DNA of 64,000 bases from Nonomuraea rubra (GCF_014207985.1 NZ_JACHMI010000001.1:6989001-7053000); one strand, 5' to 3'. Shown: positions 34,428 to 43,638, numbered from the stretch's first letter. Notes: generated from the sequence alone by a model not told the origin. A program made the numbers and translations.

Positions 34428-36374
34428 ATGAAGGAGCTGGCCGAGATCTGGTCGGAGCTGCTCGGCCTGCCGCCCGGCGAGATCCCGCACGATGTCGGGT
34501 TCCTGCGGCTGGGCGGGGACTCGGTGCTGGCGGTCCGCATGGCGGCGCTGGTCCGCAAGCGGCTCGGCGTCGCTCTCGCCCTGTCCGACGTGCGGGTCGA
34601 GACCACGCTGGGCGACCTGACCGAGCTCGTGCGGCGGCACGCCTCCGGCGACGGACCCGCGTCGCGGACGCTGCCGCTCACCGTCACGCCCCGCCCCGAC
34701 CCGCACGCCGAGTTCCCCCTGCTCCCCCTCCAGCAGGGCTACTTCGTCGGCCAGCAGGACGGCTGGGAGCTGTCGTACGACTCGGCCCACTACTACCTCG
34801 ACTACGCCCTGACCGGCGTGGACGGCGACGAGGCCGCCGACGCGCTGGCGGACGCGCTCGAACGGCTCGCCGCGCACCAGCCCACGCTGCGGGCCCGGGT
34901 CACCTCCGACGGCCGCCAGCACGTCCTGCACGCCGGCGCGCCCGGCGCGGTCCCCCAGGTCCGCGTGTACGACCTGCGCGAGGCGTCCCCGGACGAGATC
35001 GCCGCCGCGCTGCGCGACGTACGGCAGGAGATGAGCACCAGCGGCCCGGATCCCACCGGCGGCCCCGGCCTCGACGTCCGGCTCACGCTGCTGCCCGGGG
35101 ACGAGGGGCGGCTGCACCTCGGCCTGAGCCTGCTGATCTTCGACGGCTGGTCGTCCAGCGTGCTCAGCCGCGACCTGCTCACGTTCGCCGCCGACTGGAA
35201 CGCCGCCCTGCCGCCCCTGGACATCCACTTCGGCGACTACGTCACCTCGCTCGCCGGCCTGCCCGCCACCGAGGCCTGGCAGGCCGACCGGGACTGGTGG
35301 TGGTCCAGGCTCGACACGCTGCCGGGGCCGCCGGCGCTGCCCCTGGCCGCCGACCCGCAGCAGGTGCGGCCGGTCACCATGGGCAACCGCGAGCACCGCT
35401 GGAGCGCCGGGCACTGGGCCGCGCTGCGCGGGCAGTGCACCGAGCGGGGCGTGACGCCGTCCACCGCCATGCTGACGGCGTTCGGCGTGGTGCTGGCGCG
35501 CTGGGCCGGGCACCGCCGGATGTTGCTGAACTCGCTCCAGCTCAACCGACTGCCGATCCATCCCGAGGTGCAGCGCGTGGTGGGCGCCTTCGCCGCGACC
35601 ATGCTGCTCCCCCTCGACCTGGATCCCGGGGCCACGTTCGCCGGGCTCGCCGCCACCGTGCAGGCGACGTCCGGCGAGCACGCCGCGCACAACCTGATCA
35701 CCGGTGTGGAGGTCGGGCGCGAGGTGGCCCGCCGCCGCGGGAGCTGGCGGCCGGTCGGGCCGGTCGTGTTCCAGAGCGTGCTCGGGGTGGACGCGGCCAT
35801 GGGCGGCGGGCCACCGGAGGACGCGGGGCCGCTGGGCCGGGTGGTGGCCGCCGACTACTTCCACCAGCTGCGCACGCCGCAGGTCGCGATCGAGGTCCGC
35901 TGCTTCGAGCTGGGCCCGGAGATGGTGGCGGTCTTCTCGCTGGTCGAGGAGCTGTTCGAAACCGATCAGGTGACGGCGGCGTTCGCCGAGTTCGTGGCGC
36001 TGGTCGACGCGCTCGCCGACGGGAGCGGCTGGGACCGGGTGCCCGGGTTGCCGGAGGACGCTGAGCCCGGCCCTGCGTCCGCTCTGCGGCTCGGCCTGCT
36101 GCCCGAGGCGGCCGTCGGCCACCGCGACGGGCCGCCCGCCGACGAGCTGGAGCAGGCCGTCGCCGACGTGTTCGAGGAGCTCCTGGAGGTGCCGGTGCTC
36201 GACCGGTCCGCCGGCTTCTTCGGGCTCGGCGGGGACTCGCTGCTCGCGGTGCGGGCGGTCGTGCGGCTCGCCAAGGAGGCCGGCGTGTCCGTGCCGGTGC
36301 GCGAGTTCCTGGCCGACTCCACGGTGGCAGGGGTGGCCGCTGCCGTCCGCTCCCGCCTCGGTGAGCAGCGGTGA
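34428..36374 (+). CDS. NRPS PCP-Cy-PCP without adenylation domain
   Basis: 648 residues; ATG 34428 has GGGAG at 34415-34419. Carrier protein 1 is about 1-70 (Ser32, LGGDS). A condensation/cyclisation domain spans about 95-520. Carrier protein 2 is about 575-648 (Ser604, LGGDSL). The Cy signature reads S234-LLIF-D239-GW-S242, so the first Asp of DxxxxDxxS is Ser; the second Asp and the Ser remain. With no A domain, both carriers must be loaded in trans, presumably with Cys by the A domain of the divergent NRPS. The protein corresponds to the Cy2-PCP2 end of HMWP2 plus one extra carrier, which could be the one missing between Cy and TE of the PKS-NRPS. Confidence 0.87.
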   Translation: MKELAEIWSELLGLPPGEIPHDVGFLRLGGDSVLAVRMAALVRKRLGVALALSDVRVETTLGDLTELVRRHASGDGPASRTLPLTVTPRPDPHAEFPLLPLQQGYFVGQQDGWELSYDSAHYYLDYALTGVDGDEAADALADALERLAAHQPTLRARVTSDGRQHVLHAGAPGAVPQVRVYDLREASPDEIAAALRDVRQEMSTSGPDPTGGPGLDVRLTLLPGDEGRLHLGLSLLIFDGWSSSVLSRDLLTFAADWNAALPPLDIHFGDYVTSLAGLPATEAWQADRDWWWSRLDTLPGPPALPLAADPQQVRPVTMGNREHRWSAGHWAALRGQCTERGVTPSTAMLTAFGVVLARWAGHRRMLLNSLQLNRLPIHPEVQRVVGAFAATMLLPLDLDPGATFAGLAATVQATSGEHAAHNLITGVEVGREVARRRGSWRPVGPVVFQSVLGVDAAMGGGPPEDAGPLGRVVAADYFHQLRTPQVAIEVRCFELGPEMVAVFSLVEELFETDQVTAAFAEFVALVDALADGSGWDRVPGLPEDAEPGPASALRLGLLPEAAVGHRDGPPADELEQAVADVFEELLEVPVLDRSAGFFGLGGDSLLAVRAVVRLAKEAGVSVPVREFLADSTVAGVAAAVRSRLGEQR

Positions 36375-37480
36375 TCGGGATCCTGGGCGCCACCGGCGCC
36401 GTCGGCCGCACGGCCGCGCAGCGCATCGCCGCCTACGGCCTCGGCCCGCTCCGCATCGGCGGCAGGAACCTGACGGCGGCCGCGGACCTCGCGGCGTCAC
36501 TCGCCACCCCCACGCACGCGGACCTCGCGGCCACATCGGCCGGTTCCGCGCACGCGGTCCGGGTCGATCTGAACGATCCCGCCGAGCTGGCCGCCTTCTG
36601 CGACGGCTGCCGGATCGTGGTCAGCTGCGCGGGGCCGACGTACCAGGTGCTGGACACGGTGGCCCGCGCCGCCTTCGCCGCCGGCGCCGACTACGTCGAC
36701 ATCGGCGGCGAGCTGGCCGCCAAGGACGCGCTCGCCGGGGACGTCGCCGCCGGCGAGCGCGTCGCGGTGTTCTCCGCCGGGGTCATGCCCGGCCTGTCCG
36801 GCCTGCTGCCCCGGCTGCTGGCCAGGGGCCGCCCGTTGCGCCGCCTCGACGTGTACGTGGGCGGCGCCGCCGTCTTCACCCCGCTGTCCGCGGTGGACGC
36901 GCTGCTGACCAGGGGGCCGAGGTTCGGCGAGCCCATGGCGGCCTGGCGGGACGGCCGGGTGGCCCCCAACACGCTGGCCCCGCTGCACCAGGTACGGCTA
37001 CCGGGCTTCCCGGTGCCGGTGCACGCCTGGCCGTACCTCACCACCGAGGCCCAGACCCTGGGCGCCGCCACCGGGGCCGGCGAAGTACGCTCCTACAACG
37101 TCTTCGTCTCCAACCGCCTGCCCGAAGCCCTCGCCGCGACCTGGGCGGAGGTGCCGGACGCCCGCCCCGAGGCACTGGCACCACACGCGGAGACGGTGGT
37201 GCGCGCGTCGCTGCGGGACAACGCCGACTTCGGCGCCTTCTACGTCATGCTCTTCACCGCGCGCCCCCGGCCGGGCACCCCGCCGGGACCCACGAGAGTG
37301 CTGCTCACGGCCGTGGACTCGTACGCGCTGAGCGGGGTGGTGATGGCGCTGGCCACCCGCGCGGTGTCGACCGGCTCCGTGCCGGCCGGCGTCCACCTGG
37401 CGGCCGAGGTGCTGGACCCCGACGCCATCACCGCCGCACTGCAGAAGGACGCGCTGGTGGGGGGTCTCACCGTCGAATAG
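36371..37480 (+). CDS. Saccharopine-dehydrogenase-like NAD(P)H oxidoreductase
   Basis: 369 residues. The start GTGA overlaps the NRPS stop by 4 bases. The N-terminal nucleotide motif is GILGATGAVG (about residues 3-12), followed by VVSCAGPTYQVLDTVARAAFAAGADYVDIGGE, typical of the saccharopine/opine-dehydrogenase-like NADP fold. Thiazolinyl imine reductases YbtU and PchG occupy this position in related clusters but belong to the Gfo/Idh family. I infer an equivalent job, reducing a thiazoline to thiazolidine or a late imine, by a different enzyme family. The last gene of the operon; the oxidoreductase fold is fairly certain, the substrate is not. Confidence 0.72.
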   Translation: MIGILGATGAVGRTAAQRIAAYGLGPLRIGGRNLTAAADLAASLATPTHADLAATSAGSAHAVRVDLNDPAELAAFCDGCRIVVSCAGPTYQVLDTVARAAFAAGADYVDIGGELAAKDALAGDVAAGERVAVFSAGVMPGLSGLLPRLLARGRPLRRLDVYVGGAAVFTPLSAVDALLTRGPRFGEPMAAWRDGRVAPNTLAPLHQVRLPGFPVPVHAWPYLTTEAQTLGAATGAGEVRSYNVFVSNRLPEALAATWAEVPDARPEALAPHAETVVRASLRDNADFGAFYVMLFTARPRPGTPPGPTRVLLTAVDSYALSGVVMALATRAVSTGSVPAGVHLAAEVLDPDAITAALQKDALVGGLTVE

Positions 37481-37547
37481 GACTCTCGCGAGACCCGGCC
37501 CCTTCCTGCGCGCGGTCCGGCTCAACCGGGCAATGGCGGCTGCCGTG

Positions 37548-37952
37548 TCAGCGGTAGCGCCTGGTGCACTGGTAGGCGATCCAGCGGCCGCCGCCCGCGT
37601 TGGCCACGGCGTTCCTCTTCGCCTTGGCGGGGGTGCTGCCCCGGCCGCCCCAGTAGACGTTCCGCCTGGCGTTGTAGGCCACGGCGCCACACCCGTTGAC
37701 GAAGGTGACAAGGACCTTGCAGCCGCGGCCGCATTCCTTCAACGCCCGCCGCTTGGCGGCGGAGACCGTCCCGTAGTCCCAGGACCGGCCGACCCGGCCG
37801 GTCGACGAGACTGCGATGGCGCCGTAGTAGTAACGCGCCTGGCTTACCTCCGTGGTGGCCGCGGAAGCCGCCGCGGGAAACGCCGTAGCCAGCCCTCCGC
37901 TTGCCATGAGGACGCAAGCGGCCACGGCGGTGAGTTTCTTGCCTAGCTGCAT
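37548..37952 (-). CDS. Secreted DUF4189-domain protein
   Basis: 134 residues; ATG 37952 with a GGAG site. A Sec signal peptide runs MQLGKKLTAVAACVLMASGG to AASA (cleavage about residue 31). The mature part has the DUF4189 pattern YYGAIAVSSTGRVGRSWDYGTVSAAKRRALKECG, a second Cys in GRGCKV, and WIAYQCTRRYR at the end. Three to four Cys residues could form disulfides. DUF4189 proteins are small secreted or periplasmic proteins of unknown function. It points towards the zincophore operon end but has its own start region, so no functional link is implied. Confidence 0.75.
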   Translation of the reverse strand: MQLGKKLTAVAACVLMASGGLATAFPAAASAATTEVSQARYYYGAIAVSSTGRVGRSWDYGTVSAAKRRALKECGRGCKVLVTFVNGCGAVAYNARRNVYWGGRGSTPAKAKRNAVANAGGGRWIAYQCTRRYR

Positions 37953-38166
37953 GATGTCTCCTTCGTACCGTCCGAGCGGACGGTCACGTAGTTGGTAAAG
38001 AAAGTCTCTTGTGTGACGCTTGCAAACTACTGAAACTCCTGGATACTCGGGAAAACGGGGTGGCAGTTGGTGATCGGCCCGCCGTGGCGCTCTGCCCTTC
38101 CGGTACGCGCGGAGGGTGGCGCCGGCCGCCGGCGGCAGCTCGGTGCGGGACCTTGGGCGGGAACGC

Positions 38167-40944
38167 CTAGCCGTCGGCGGCCGCCGCCTCCACCACGTCG
38201 CGTAGCTGGGAGCGGGCGGTGACGCCCAGCTTGGGGAAGGTGCGGTAGAGGTGGGAGCCGACGGTGCGCGGCGACAGGAAGAGCCGCTCGCCGATCTCGC
38301 GGTTGGTCAGCCCGCGGGCGGCCAGGCGGACGATCTGCTGCTGTTGCGGCGAGAGGCCGGACAAGGCTCCGGGGGTGGCCGCGTCGACGTCCAGTCCGGC
38401 CGCCCGCAGCTCCGCCTGTGCGCGCTCGCTCCACGGCCGCGCGCCCAGCCGGCGGAAGGTGTCGTACGCCGCGGTGAGGAACGGCCGCGCCTCGGCGATC
38501 CGGCGACGGCGGCGCAGCCATTCCGCGTACTCCAGCTGCGCCTGCGCGCGTTCGAACGGCCAGCGTTCCAGCGCGGGAGCGGCCAGGCCGGCCAGGAATC
38601 CGGGCTCAGCATGCTCGGGTTCGGCGAGCAACGCGCGGCTGCGGTGCACCAGGCCGCACAGGCGGGGCGAGCCGCCTCGGGCGAGAACCTGGGCCGCGCG
38701 CTCGACGATCCCGATCGCCTCGGCGTGATGGCCGGTGCGCGCGGCGGACTCGGCCAGGTCCGGCAGGGCCGGGTAGGAGGCGTGGTAGTGGACGGGGTCG
38801 CCGCCGGCGCCGAAGATCATGCGCAGGTGCTGGTAGGCGGCCTCGTAGTCGCCTTCGGCCAGGGCGGCGGCGGTCAGGGCGCGGTGCGCGTACACGGCGA
38901 CCGATCGGCTCTCCAGCGGGTCCACGAGGCGTAGCGCGCCGTCCGCGAGGGTGCGGGCGGCCGCCGTGTCGCCCTGGGAGGCCACGATCAGGGCCTCGAT
39001 GGCGTGCGCGCACGCGACGGCGTGGTGGAGCCGGGACGCGGCCGGCAGCGCGCCGAGTTCGGCGCAGACCTCACGGGCCCGGTCCCAGCGGCCGTACTCG
39101 AAGCAGGCCAGCGCGACCACGCCGCCGAGCCCGTCGGGCAGCGGTCCCGCGCTGCGCCACGACTGGACGGCCTCGTCGAACGTCCGGACAGCCAGCGGGG
39201 TCTCGTCCAGCACCCAGGCGGCGATGGCCAGCGCGGTCAGCCGTTCGGGACGGCCGCCCGCACCGGCGCGTGCGATCTCGGCGATCAGGCCGGGCAGCCG
39301 GGGCGCGAGCTCGCGTCCGCCGCCGAACGGGTCCGACACGATCCGCGCCCACTCCCGCAGCGGCCCGGCGGGCAGGCGTGGCAGCAGCCGGTCGATCTCC
39401 TGCCGCTGGGACTCCTCGCCCGAGTAGAAGCGCAGCACCGCGGCGGCGGCGAGCGCGTCGAGGGCGATGGCCGGGTGGGTGGCCGCCAGGTCGCCGGCGA
39501 TCGCGGCCAGCTCGCCGAAGCCGGCGGTGTGCTGCCCGGTCAGCGCGGCCAGCCGCCCGACGTGCAGGGAGGCGGTGGCGAGCACGGCGGGATCGTCGGT
39601 ACGGGCGCGGGCCCGGCCGGCCAGCTCCTCCACCCAGGACAGGTCCCCTGTGTAGACGGCCAGGCCCGCCGCGTCGGCCAGCAGCCTGGCGCCGTCGTCG
39701 CGCCCGGGACGCAGCTCCGCCGCGCGGGCCAGCGCCTTGGCCGCCGCCGCGTAGCCGCCTCGCCTGCGTGCCCTGCCGGCCGTCCGCTCCAGGGCGGCCG
39801 ACACCTCCGCGTCGGGGTGGAGGGCGGTGGCGGCGAGATGCCAGGCACGGCGGTCGGGCTCGTCGCGCAGGGCGCCGGCCAGCGCGCGGTGGGCGTTCAT
39901 GCGGGCGTCGAACGGCGCGGCGTGGTAGATCGCGGAGCGGACCAGCGGGTGGCGGAACCGGACGTGACGGCCTGCCCGGCGGATCAGCCCGGACTCCTCG
40001 ACGGCGGCCCAGGCCTTGTCGCCGGCGTCGGGCAGCAGTGCCAGCACGGCGTCAGGGGGATCCTCCGCGTCCGCGGCGGCCAGGAGCACCAGGGCCTGCC
40101 GGCCGGCTTCCGGCAGCTCCGCGAGCCGGGCGGCGTAGGCGGCCGCCAGCCGCTCGCCGACCGGCAGGGGGCCGTGGTCGTCGGGATCGGGCGGTGCGTG
40201 CCGGGCCAGTTCGAGCAGGGCCAGGGGGTTCCCGGCGGCCTGGCCGAGCACGCGGTCCCTGATCCTGCCCGTCAGGCCGGGCCAGCGCAGGCCGAGCAGC
40301 CGCCGGGCCGCCGCGTCGTCGAGCGGGCCCAGGACGAGCGTCGGAAATCCCCGGTCGAAGCCAGGCCCGCCGTCGCGTCCGGCAGCCGGCACCGTGACGG
40401 GATCGCCGTCGCGTACGGCGGCCAGCACCGTGATGGGGTCGTCGTCCAGCCGGCGCGCGGCGAAGGCGAGGACGTCGGCGGAGGCGGCGTCGAGCCACTG
40501 CGCGTCGTCGAGCACGACCAGGAGCGGCGCCCGTTCGGCCACCTGGGACAGCAGGGTCAGGACGGCGACCCCCGTCAGCAGGGGATCCGGGGAATCGGAC
40601 ACGAACCCGAAGGCGCCGAGCAGCGCCCGGTGCTGCCGGTCAGGCAGGCGGGCCGCCTCGTCCAGCACCGGCCGGAGGAGCTGGTGCAGGCCCGCGAAGG
40701 CCAGGTCCCGCTCCGACTCGCGGCCGCTCGCCCGCAGCACCCGGCGGCCCGCCTCCTCGGCGCGGCCGGCCGCGTACTCCAGCAGCGTGCTCTTGCCCAT
40801 CCCCGCGGCTCCGGACAGGAGCAGGACCCGGCCGCCACCGGACGCGCCCGCCGCCAGCGCGGAGAGCCGATCGGCTTCGGCGTCCCGCCCGACGATCGGG
40901 TCACCTTCGGCGGTGGCGCGGGAGCCCGGCACCCGCTCGTCCAC
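38167..40944 (-). CDS. LAL-family LuxR transcriptional regulator
   Basis: 925 residues; GTG 40944 has GGAGG 5 bases upstream. Walker A is LSGAAGMGKSTLLEYA (about residues 41-56) and the Walker B-like stretch is LLVVLDDAQWLD. An odd internal repeat (VLAAVRDGDPVTVPAAGRDG) follows. A helical-repeat centre and a C-terminal LuxR helix-turn-helix, LTNREIGERLFLSPRTVGSHLYR, complete it. The divergent metallo-beta-lactamase/esterase operon starts 191 bases away and is the likeliest target. It is a paralogue of the two LAL genes at the left end. Confidence 0.85.
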   Translation of the reverse strand: MDERVPGSRATAEGDPIVGRDAEADRLSALAAGASGGGRVLLLSGAAGMGKSTLLEYAAGRAEEAGRRVLRASGRESERDLAFAGLHQLLRPVLDEAARLPDRQHRALLGAFGFVSDSPDPLLTGVAVLTLLSQVAERAPLLVVLDDAQWLDAASADVLAFAARRLDDDPITVLAAVRDGDPVTVPAAGRDGGPGFDRGFPTLVLGPLDDAAARRLLGLRWPGLTGRIRDRVLGQAAGNPLALLELARHAPPDPDDHGPLPVGERLAAAYAARLAELPEAGRQALVLLAAADAEDPPDAVLALLPDAGDKAWAAVEESGLIRRAGRHVRFRHPLVRSAIYHAAPFDARMNAHRALAGALRDEPDRRAWHLAATALHPDAEVSAALERTAGRARRRGGYAAAAKALARAAELRPGRDDGARLLADAAGLAVYTGDLSWVEELAGRARARTDDPAVLATASLHVGRLAALTGQHTAGFGELAAIAGDLAATHPAIALDALAAAAVLRFYSGEESQRQEIDRLLPRLPAGPLREWARIVSDPFGGGRELAPRLPGLIAEIARAGAGGRPERLTALAIAAWVLDETPLAVRTFDEAVQSWRSAGPLPDGLGGVVALACFEYGRWDRAREVCAELGALPAASRLHHAVACAHAIEALIVASQGDTAAARTLADGALRLVDPLESRSVAVYAHRALTAAALAEGDYEAAYQHLRMIFGAGGDPVHYHASYPALPDLAESAARTGHHAEAIGIVERAAQVLARGGSPRLCGLVHRSRALLAEPEHAEPGFLAGLAAPALERWPFERAQAQLEYAEWLRRRRRIAEARPFLTAAYDTFRRLGARPWSERAQAELRAAGLDVDAATPGALSGLSPQQQQIVRLAARGLTNREIGERLFLSPRTVGSHLYRTFPKLGVTARSQLRDVVEAAAADG

Positions 40945-41135
40945 AGGACCTCCAGCAGTCTCTCTTGATCAGGACCGCAGCATCGTCGCAGGTCCTCGCG
41001 CCCTTCCGCCACGCTAGCAAGCGCCCGGCCCCGCGGCGGACTGCAGTCACCTGACGCATACCGCCGGCCCGGGGCCGCGGCGCACGATGGACGGGCGGCG
41101 GATCCGACCGCACTCCTCCGATCAAGGACTACTCA

Positions 41136-42062
41136 TTGACCGCCAACCACATCACTCTCGGTGACGTGACGATCACCCGGGTCCGGGAATACTACGGGCC
41201 GGTCGAGATGACGCCGGAGACGTTCTTCCCGGAGAGCTCGCCGCGCACGTGGGAGGAGCACTCCTCCTGGCTGGAGCCGCACTTCGTGGACCCGGGAACG
41301 CGGATCGTCAACTCCGCGATCCAGACCTGGCTGCTCCGCAGCGAGGGCAGGAACATCCTCGTCGACACCGGCGTCGGCAACCACAAGGAGCGCCCCTACT
41401 CGCCGGTCTGGAGCCGGCTCGACACCGGGTTCCTGGCCAACCTGGCCGAGGCCGGCGTGCGGCCCGAGGACGTGGACCTCGTGGTGAACACCCACCTCCA
41501 CGTGGACCACGTCGGCTGGAACACCTACCTGGACGGCCGCACCTGGGTGCCGACCTTCCCCAACGCCACCTACCTCATCTCCAGGGCCGACTTCGACTTC
41601 TGGAACCCGGCGAACGAGCACAGGCCGCTGCTCGGGCGGGGCAACCAGAACGTGTTCGAGGACAGCGTGGCTCCCGTCCACGAGGCGGGGCTGACGAGGC
41701 TGTGGGAGGGCTCGTACACGATCGACTCCAACCTGCGCCTGGACCTCGCGCCGGGGCACACGCCCGGCTCGTCGGTGGTCACGCTCGCGTCGGGCACGGA
41801 CCGCGCGGTGTTCGTCGGCGATCTGCTGCACAGCCCGGTGCAGTTCGTGGAGCCGGACGCCAACAGTTGCTTCTGCGAGGACCCCGCCGGGGCGCGCGCC
41901 ACCCGCCGCAAGGTGCTCGGCTGGGCCGCCGACCACCGCGCCCTGGTCATCCCCGCGCACCTGGGCGGCCAGGGAGCCGCCGAGGTGGCCCGCGAGGGGA
42001 GCGGGTTCGCCATCAAGGGCTGGGCGCCGTTCGCCCCCTACGCCGGGGAGGACGCCCGATGA
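41136..42062 (+). CDS. Metallo-beta-lactamase-fold hydrolase
   Basis: 308 residues from TTG 41136, with AAGGA at 41124-41128. The metal motif THLHVDHVGWN (HxHxDH, about residues 112-122) is complete; later ligands are in LAPGHTPGSS and VIPAHLGG. The extended N-terminus resembles AHL-lactonase/AidC-like or aryl-hydrolysing members. Its stop overlaps the start of a carboxylesterase (ATGA), so the two form a coupled hydrolytic unit for an ester or lactone substrate. It is probably cytoplasmic, as no signal peptide is seen. The LAL regulator encoded on the other strand may respond to the same substrate. Confidence 0.83.
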   Translation: MTANHITLGDVTITRVREYYGPVEMTPETFFPESSPRTWEEHSSWLEPHFVDPGTRIVNSAIQTWLLRSEGRNILVDTGVGNHKERPYSPVWSRLDTGFLANLAEAGVRPEDVDLVVNTHLHVDHVGWNTYLDGRTWVPTFPNATYLISRADFDFWNPANEHRPLLGRGNQNVFEDSVAPVHEAGLTRLWEGSYTIDSNLRLDLAPGHTPGSSVVTLASGTDRAVFVGDLLHSPVQFVEPDANSCFCEDPAGARATRRKVLGWAADHRALVIPAHLGGQGAAEVAREGSGFAIKGWAPFAPYAGEDAR

Positions 42063-43552
42063 GCCACCATTCGGCGGACATCGTTCGCACCGCTCAGGGC
42101 GCCGTGCGCGGCGTGCGGCGCGACGGGACGACCGTGTTCCTGAACATTCCGTACGCCGCCGCGCCGACGGGCGCCGCCCGGTTCGCCGCCCCGAGGCCGC
42201 ACGCCCCCTGGGTCGGCGTGCGGGACGCCACCGCGCCGGGGCCGACCGCGCCGCAGGCCGAACGCAGGCTGGGCAGCGTGGACATGACCCCGTACTTCGG
42301 GCCGGGCTGGATCCCCGGCGAGGACTTCCTGACCGTCAACGTGTGGACGCCCGGCACGTCCGGGGAGCGCCTGCCCGTGATGGTGTTCGTGCACGGCGGC
42401 GGGTTCGTCGCGGGCTCCACCAGGTCGGAGCTCTACGACGGCGCCGCCTTCGCCCGCGACGGCGTCGTCCTCGTGACGCTCAACTACCGGCTGGGCGTCG
42501 CGGGCTTCCTCGACCTGCCCGGGGCGCCCGCCAACCGCGGCCTGCTCGACGTGATCGCCGCCCTGCGCTGGGTACGCGAGAACATCGCCGCGTTCGGCGG
42601 CGACCCCGGCCGCGTCACCCTGTCCGGCCAGTCCGCGGGCGCCACGATCGTGGGCGGCGTGCTGGCCGCGCCCGAGGCCGAGGGCCTGTTCCGGCGGGCG
42701 ATCGTGCAGAGCGGCAGCGGCCTGGGCGCGTTCACCCCTGAGCAGGCCGCCCGGGTGACCCGCGCCGCGGCCCGCGCGCTCGGGGCCGAGCCGCACGCCG
42801 ACGCCTTCGCCGCCATCCCCGACCTGCGCCTCGTCGAGGTCATGTCCGAACTGTCGGGCATCGACCTGCGGACCGAGGCCCACAGCGACCCGCTCATCGG
42901 GCTGAGCCCGTTCAGCCTCGTGCTCGACCGGCAGCCGGCCGAGGCCGTGGCCGCAGGCAGTGGCGCGAACGTGGATCTGCTGCTCGGCACCAACACGGAG
43001 GAGGGCAACCTCTACCTGGCGCCGTTCGGGAACCTGTCCACCTCGACGGCGGCGGACGTGGACGCCGCCGCGGCCCGCTCGCACCCGCGGCCCGCCCGCC
43101 TGGTCGAGGCCTACCGCAAGGCCAGGCCGCAGGCGTCCGAGGGGGAGCTGCGTGCGGCCATCATGGGCGACGCCCTGTTCGGCGTGGGCAGCCGGCGCCT
43201 GGCCGACGCCCACGCCACCGCCCGCGGCGACGGGGCCACCTACCGCTACTCCTTCGCGTGGCGCTCGACCGCGCTCGACGGCGAGCTGGGCGCCACCCAC
43301 GCCGTGGAGCTGCCGTTCGTCTTCGACGTCACCGATCTGCCCCGGCTGCGCGGCCCCCAGGCCATGCTCGGGCCGGACGAGCCGCCGCCGGGCCTGGCCG
43401 CCCGCACGCACGCGGCCTGGGTGGCCTTCGCCACGACCGGCGACCCCGGCTGGGACCAATACGACACCAGCCGCCGGGCCACCATGCGCATCGGCGACGA
43501 GTGGGACGTGGTGGACGACCCGCACGGCGACGAGCTCCAGGCCTGGGCCTGA
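42059..43552 (+). CDS. Type B carboxylesterase
   Basis: 497 residues of alpha/beta hydrolase. The oxyanion-hole segment is VFVHGGGFVAGS (about residues 108-119). The nucleophile elbow is GQSAGA (Ser about 190). DFLTVNVWTP is the other family B signature. The catalytic acid and His lie further on (EEGNLY, and ATHAVELPFVFD for the His). Coupled by a 4-base overlap to the metallo-beta-lactamase-fold gene. It hydrolyses a carboxylic ester of unknown identity. It has no signal peptide. Confidence 0.85.
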   Translation: MSHHSADIVRTAQGAVRGVRRDGTTVFLNIPYAAAPTGAARFAAPRPHAPWVGVRDATAPGPTAPQAERRLGSVDMTPYFGPGWIPGEDFLTVNVWTPGTSGERLPVMVFVHGGGFVAGSTRSELYDGAAFARDGVVLVTLNYRLGVAGFLDLPGAPANRGLLDVIAALRWVRENIAAFGGDPGRVTLSGQSAGATIVGGVLAAPEAEGLFRRAIVQSGSGLGAFTPEQAARVTRAAARALGAEPHADAFAAIPDLRLVEVMSELSGIDLRTEAHSDPLIGLSPFSLVLDRQPAEAVAAGSGANVDLLLGTNTEEGNLYLAPFGNLSTSTAADVDAAAARSHPRPARLVEAYRKARPQASEGELRAAIMGDALFGVGSRRLADAHATARGDGATYRYSFAWRSTALDGELGATHAVELPFVFDVTDLPRLRGPQAMLGPDEPPPGLAARTHAAWVAFATTGDPGWDQYDTSRRATMRIGDEWDVVDDPHGDELQAWA

Positions 43553-43638
43553 CCGCCCGTCCCCTCCCCTACCGGAGGTCTCCGTCATGAGCAGCACGCG
43601 CACGCGTGGAGCCTCATGGTTGCTTCGAGAACCCGCCG

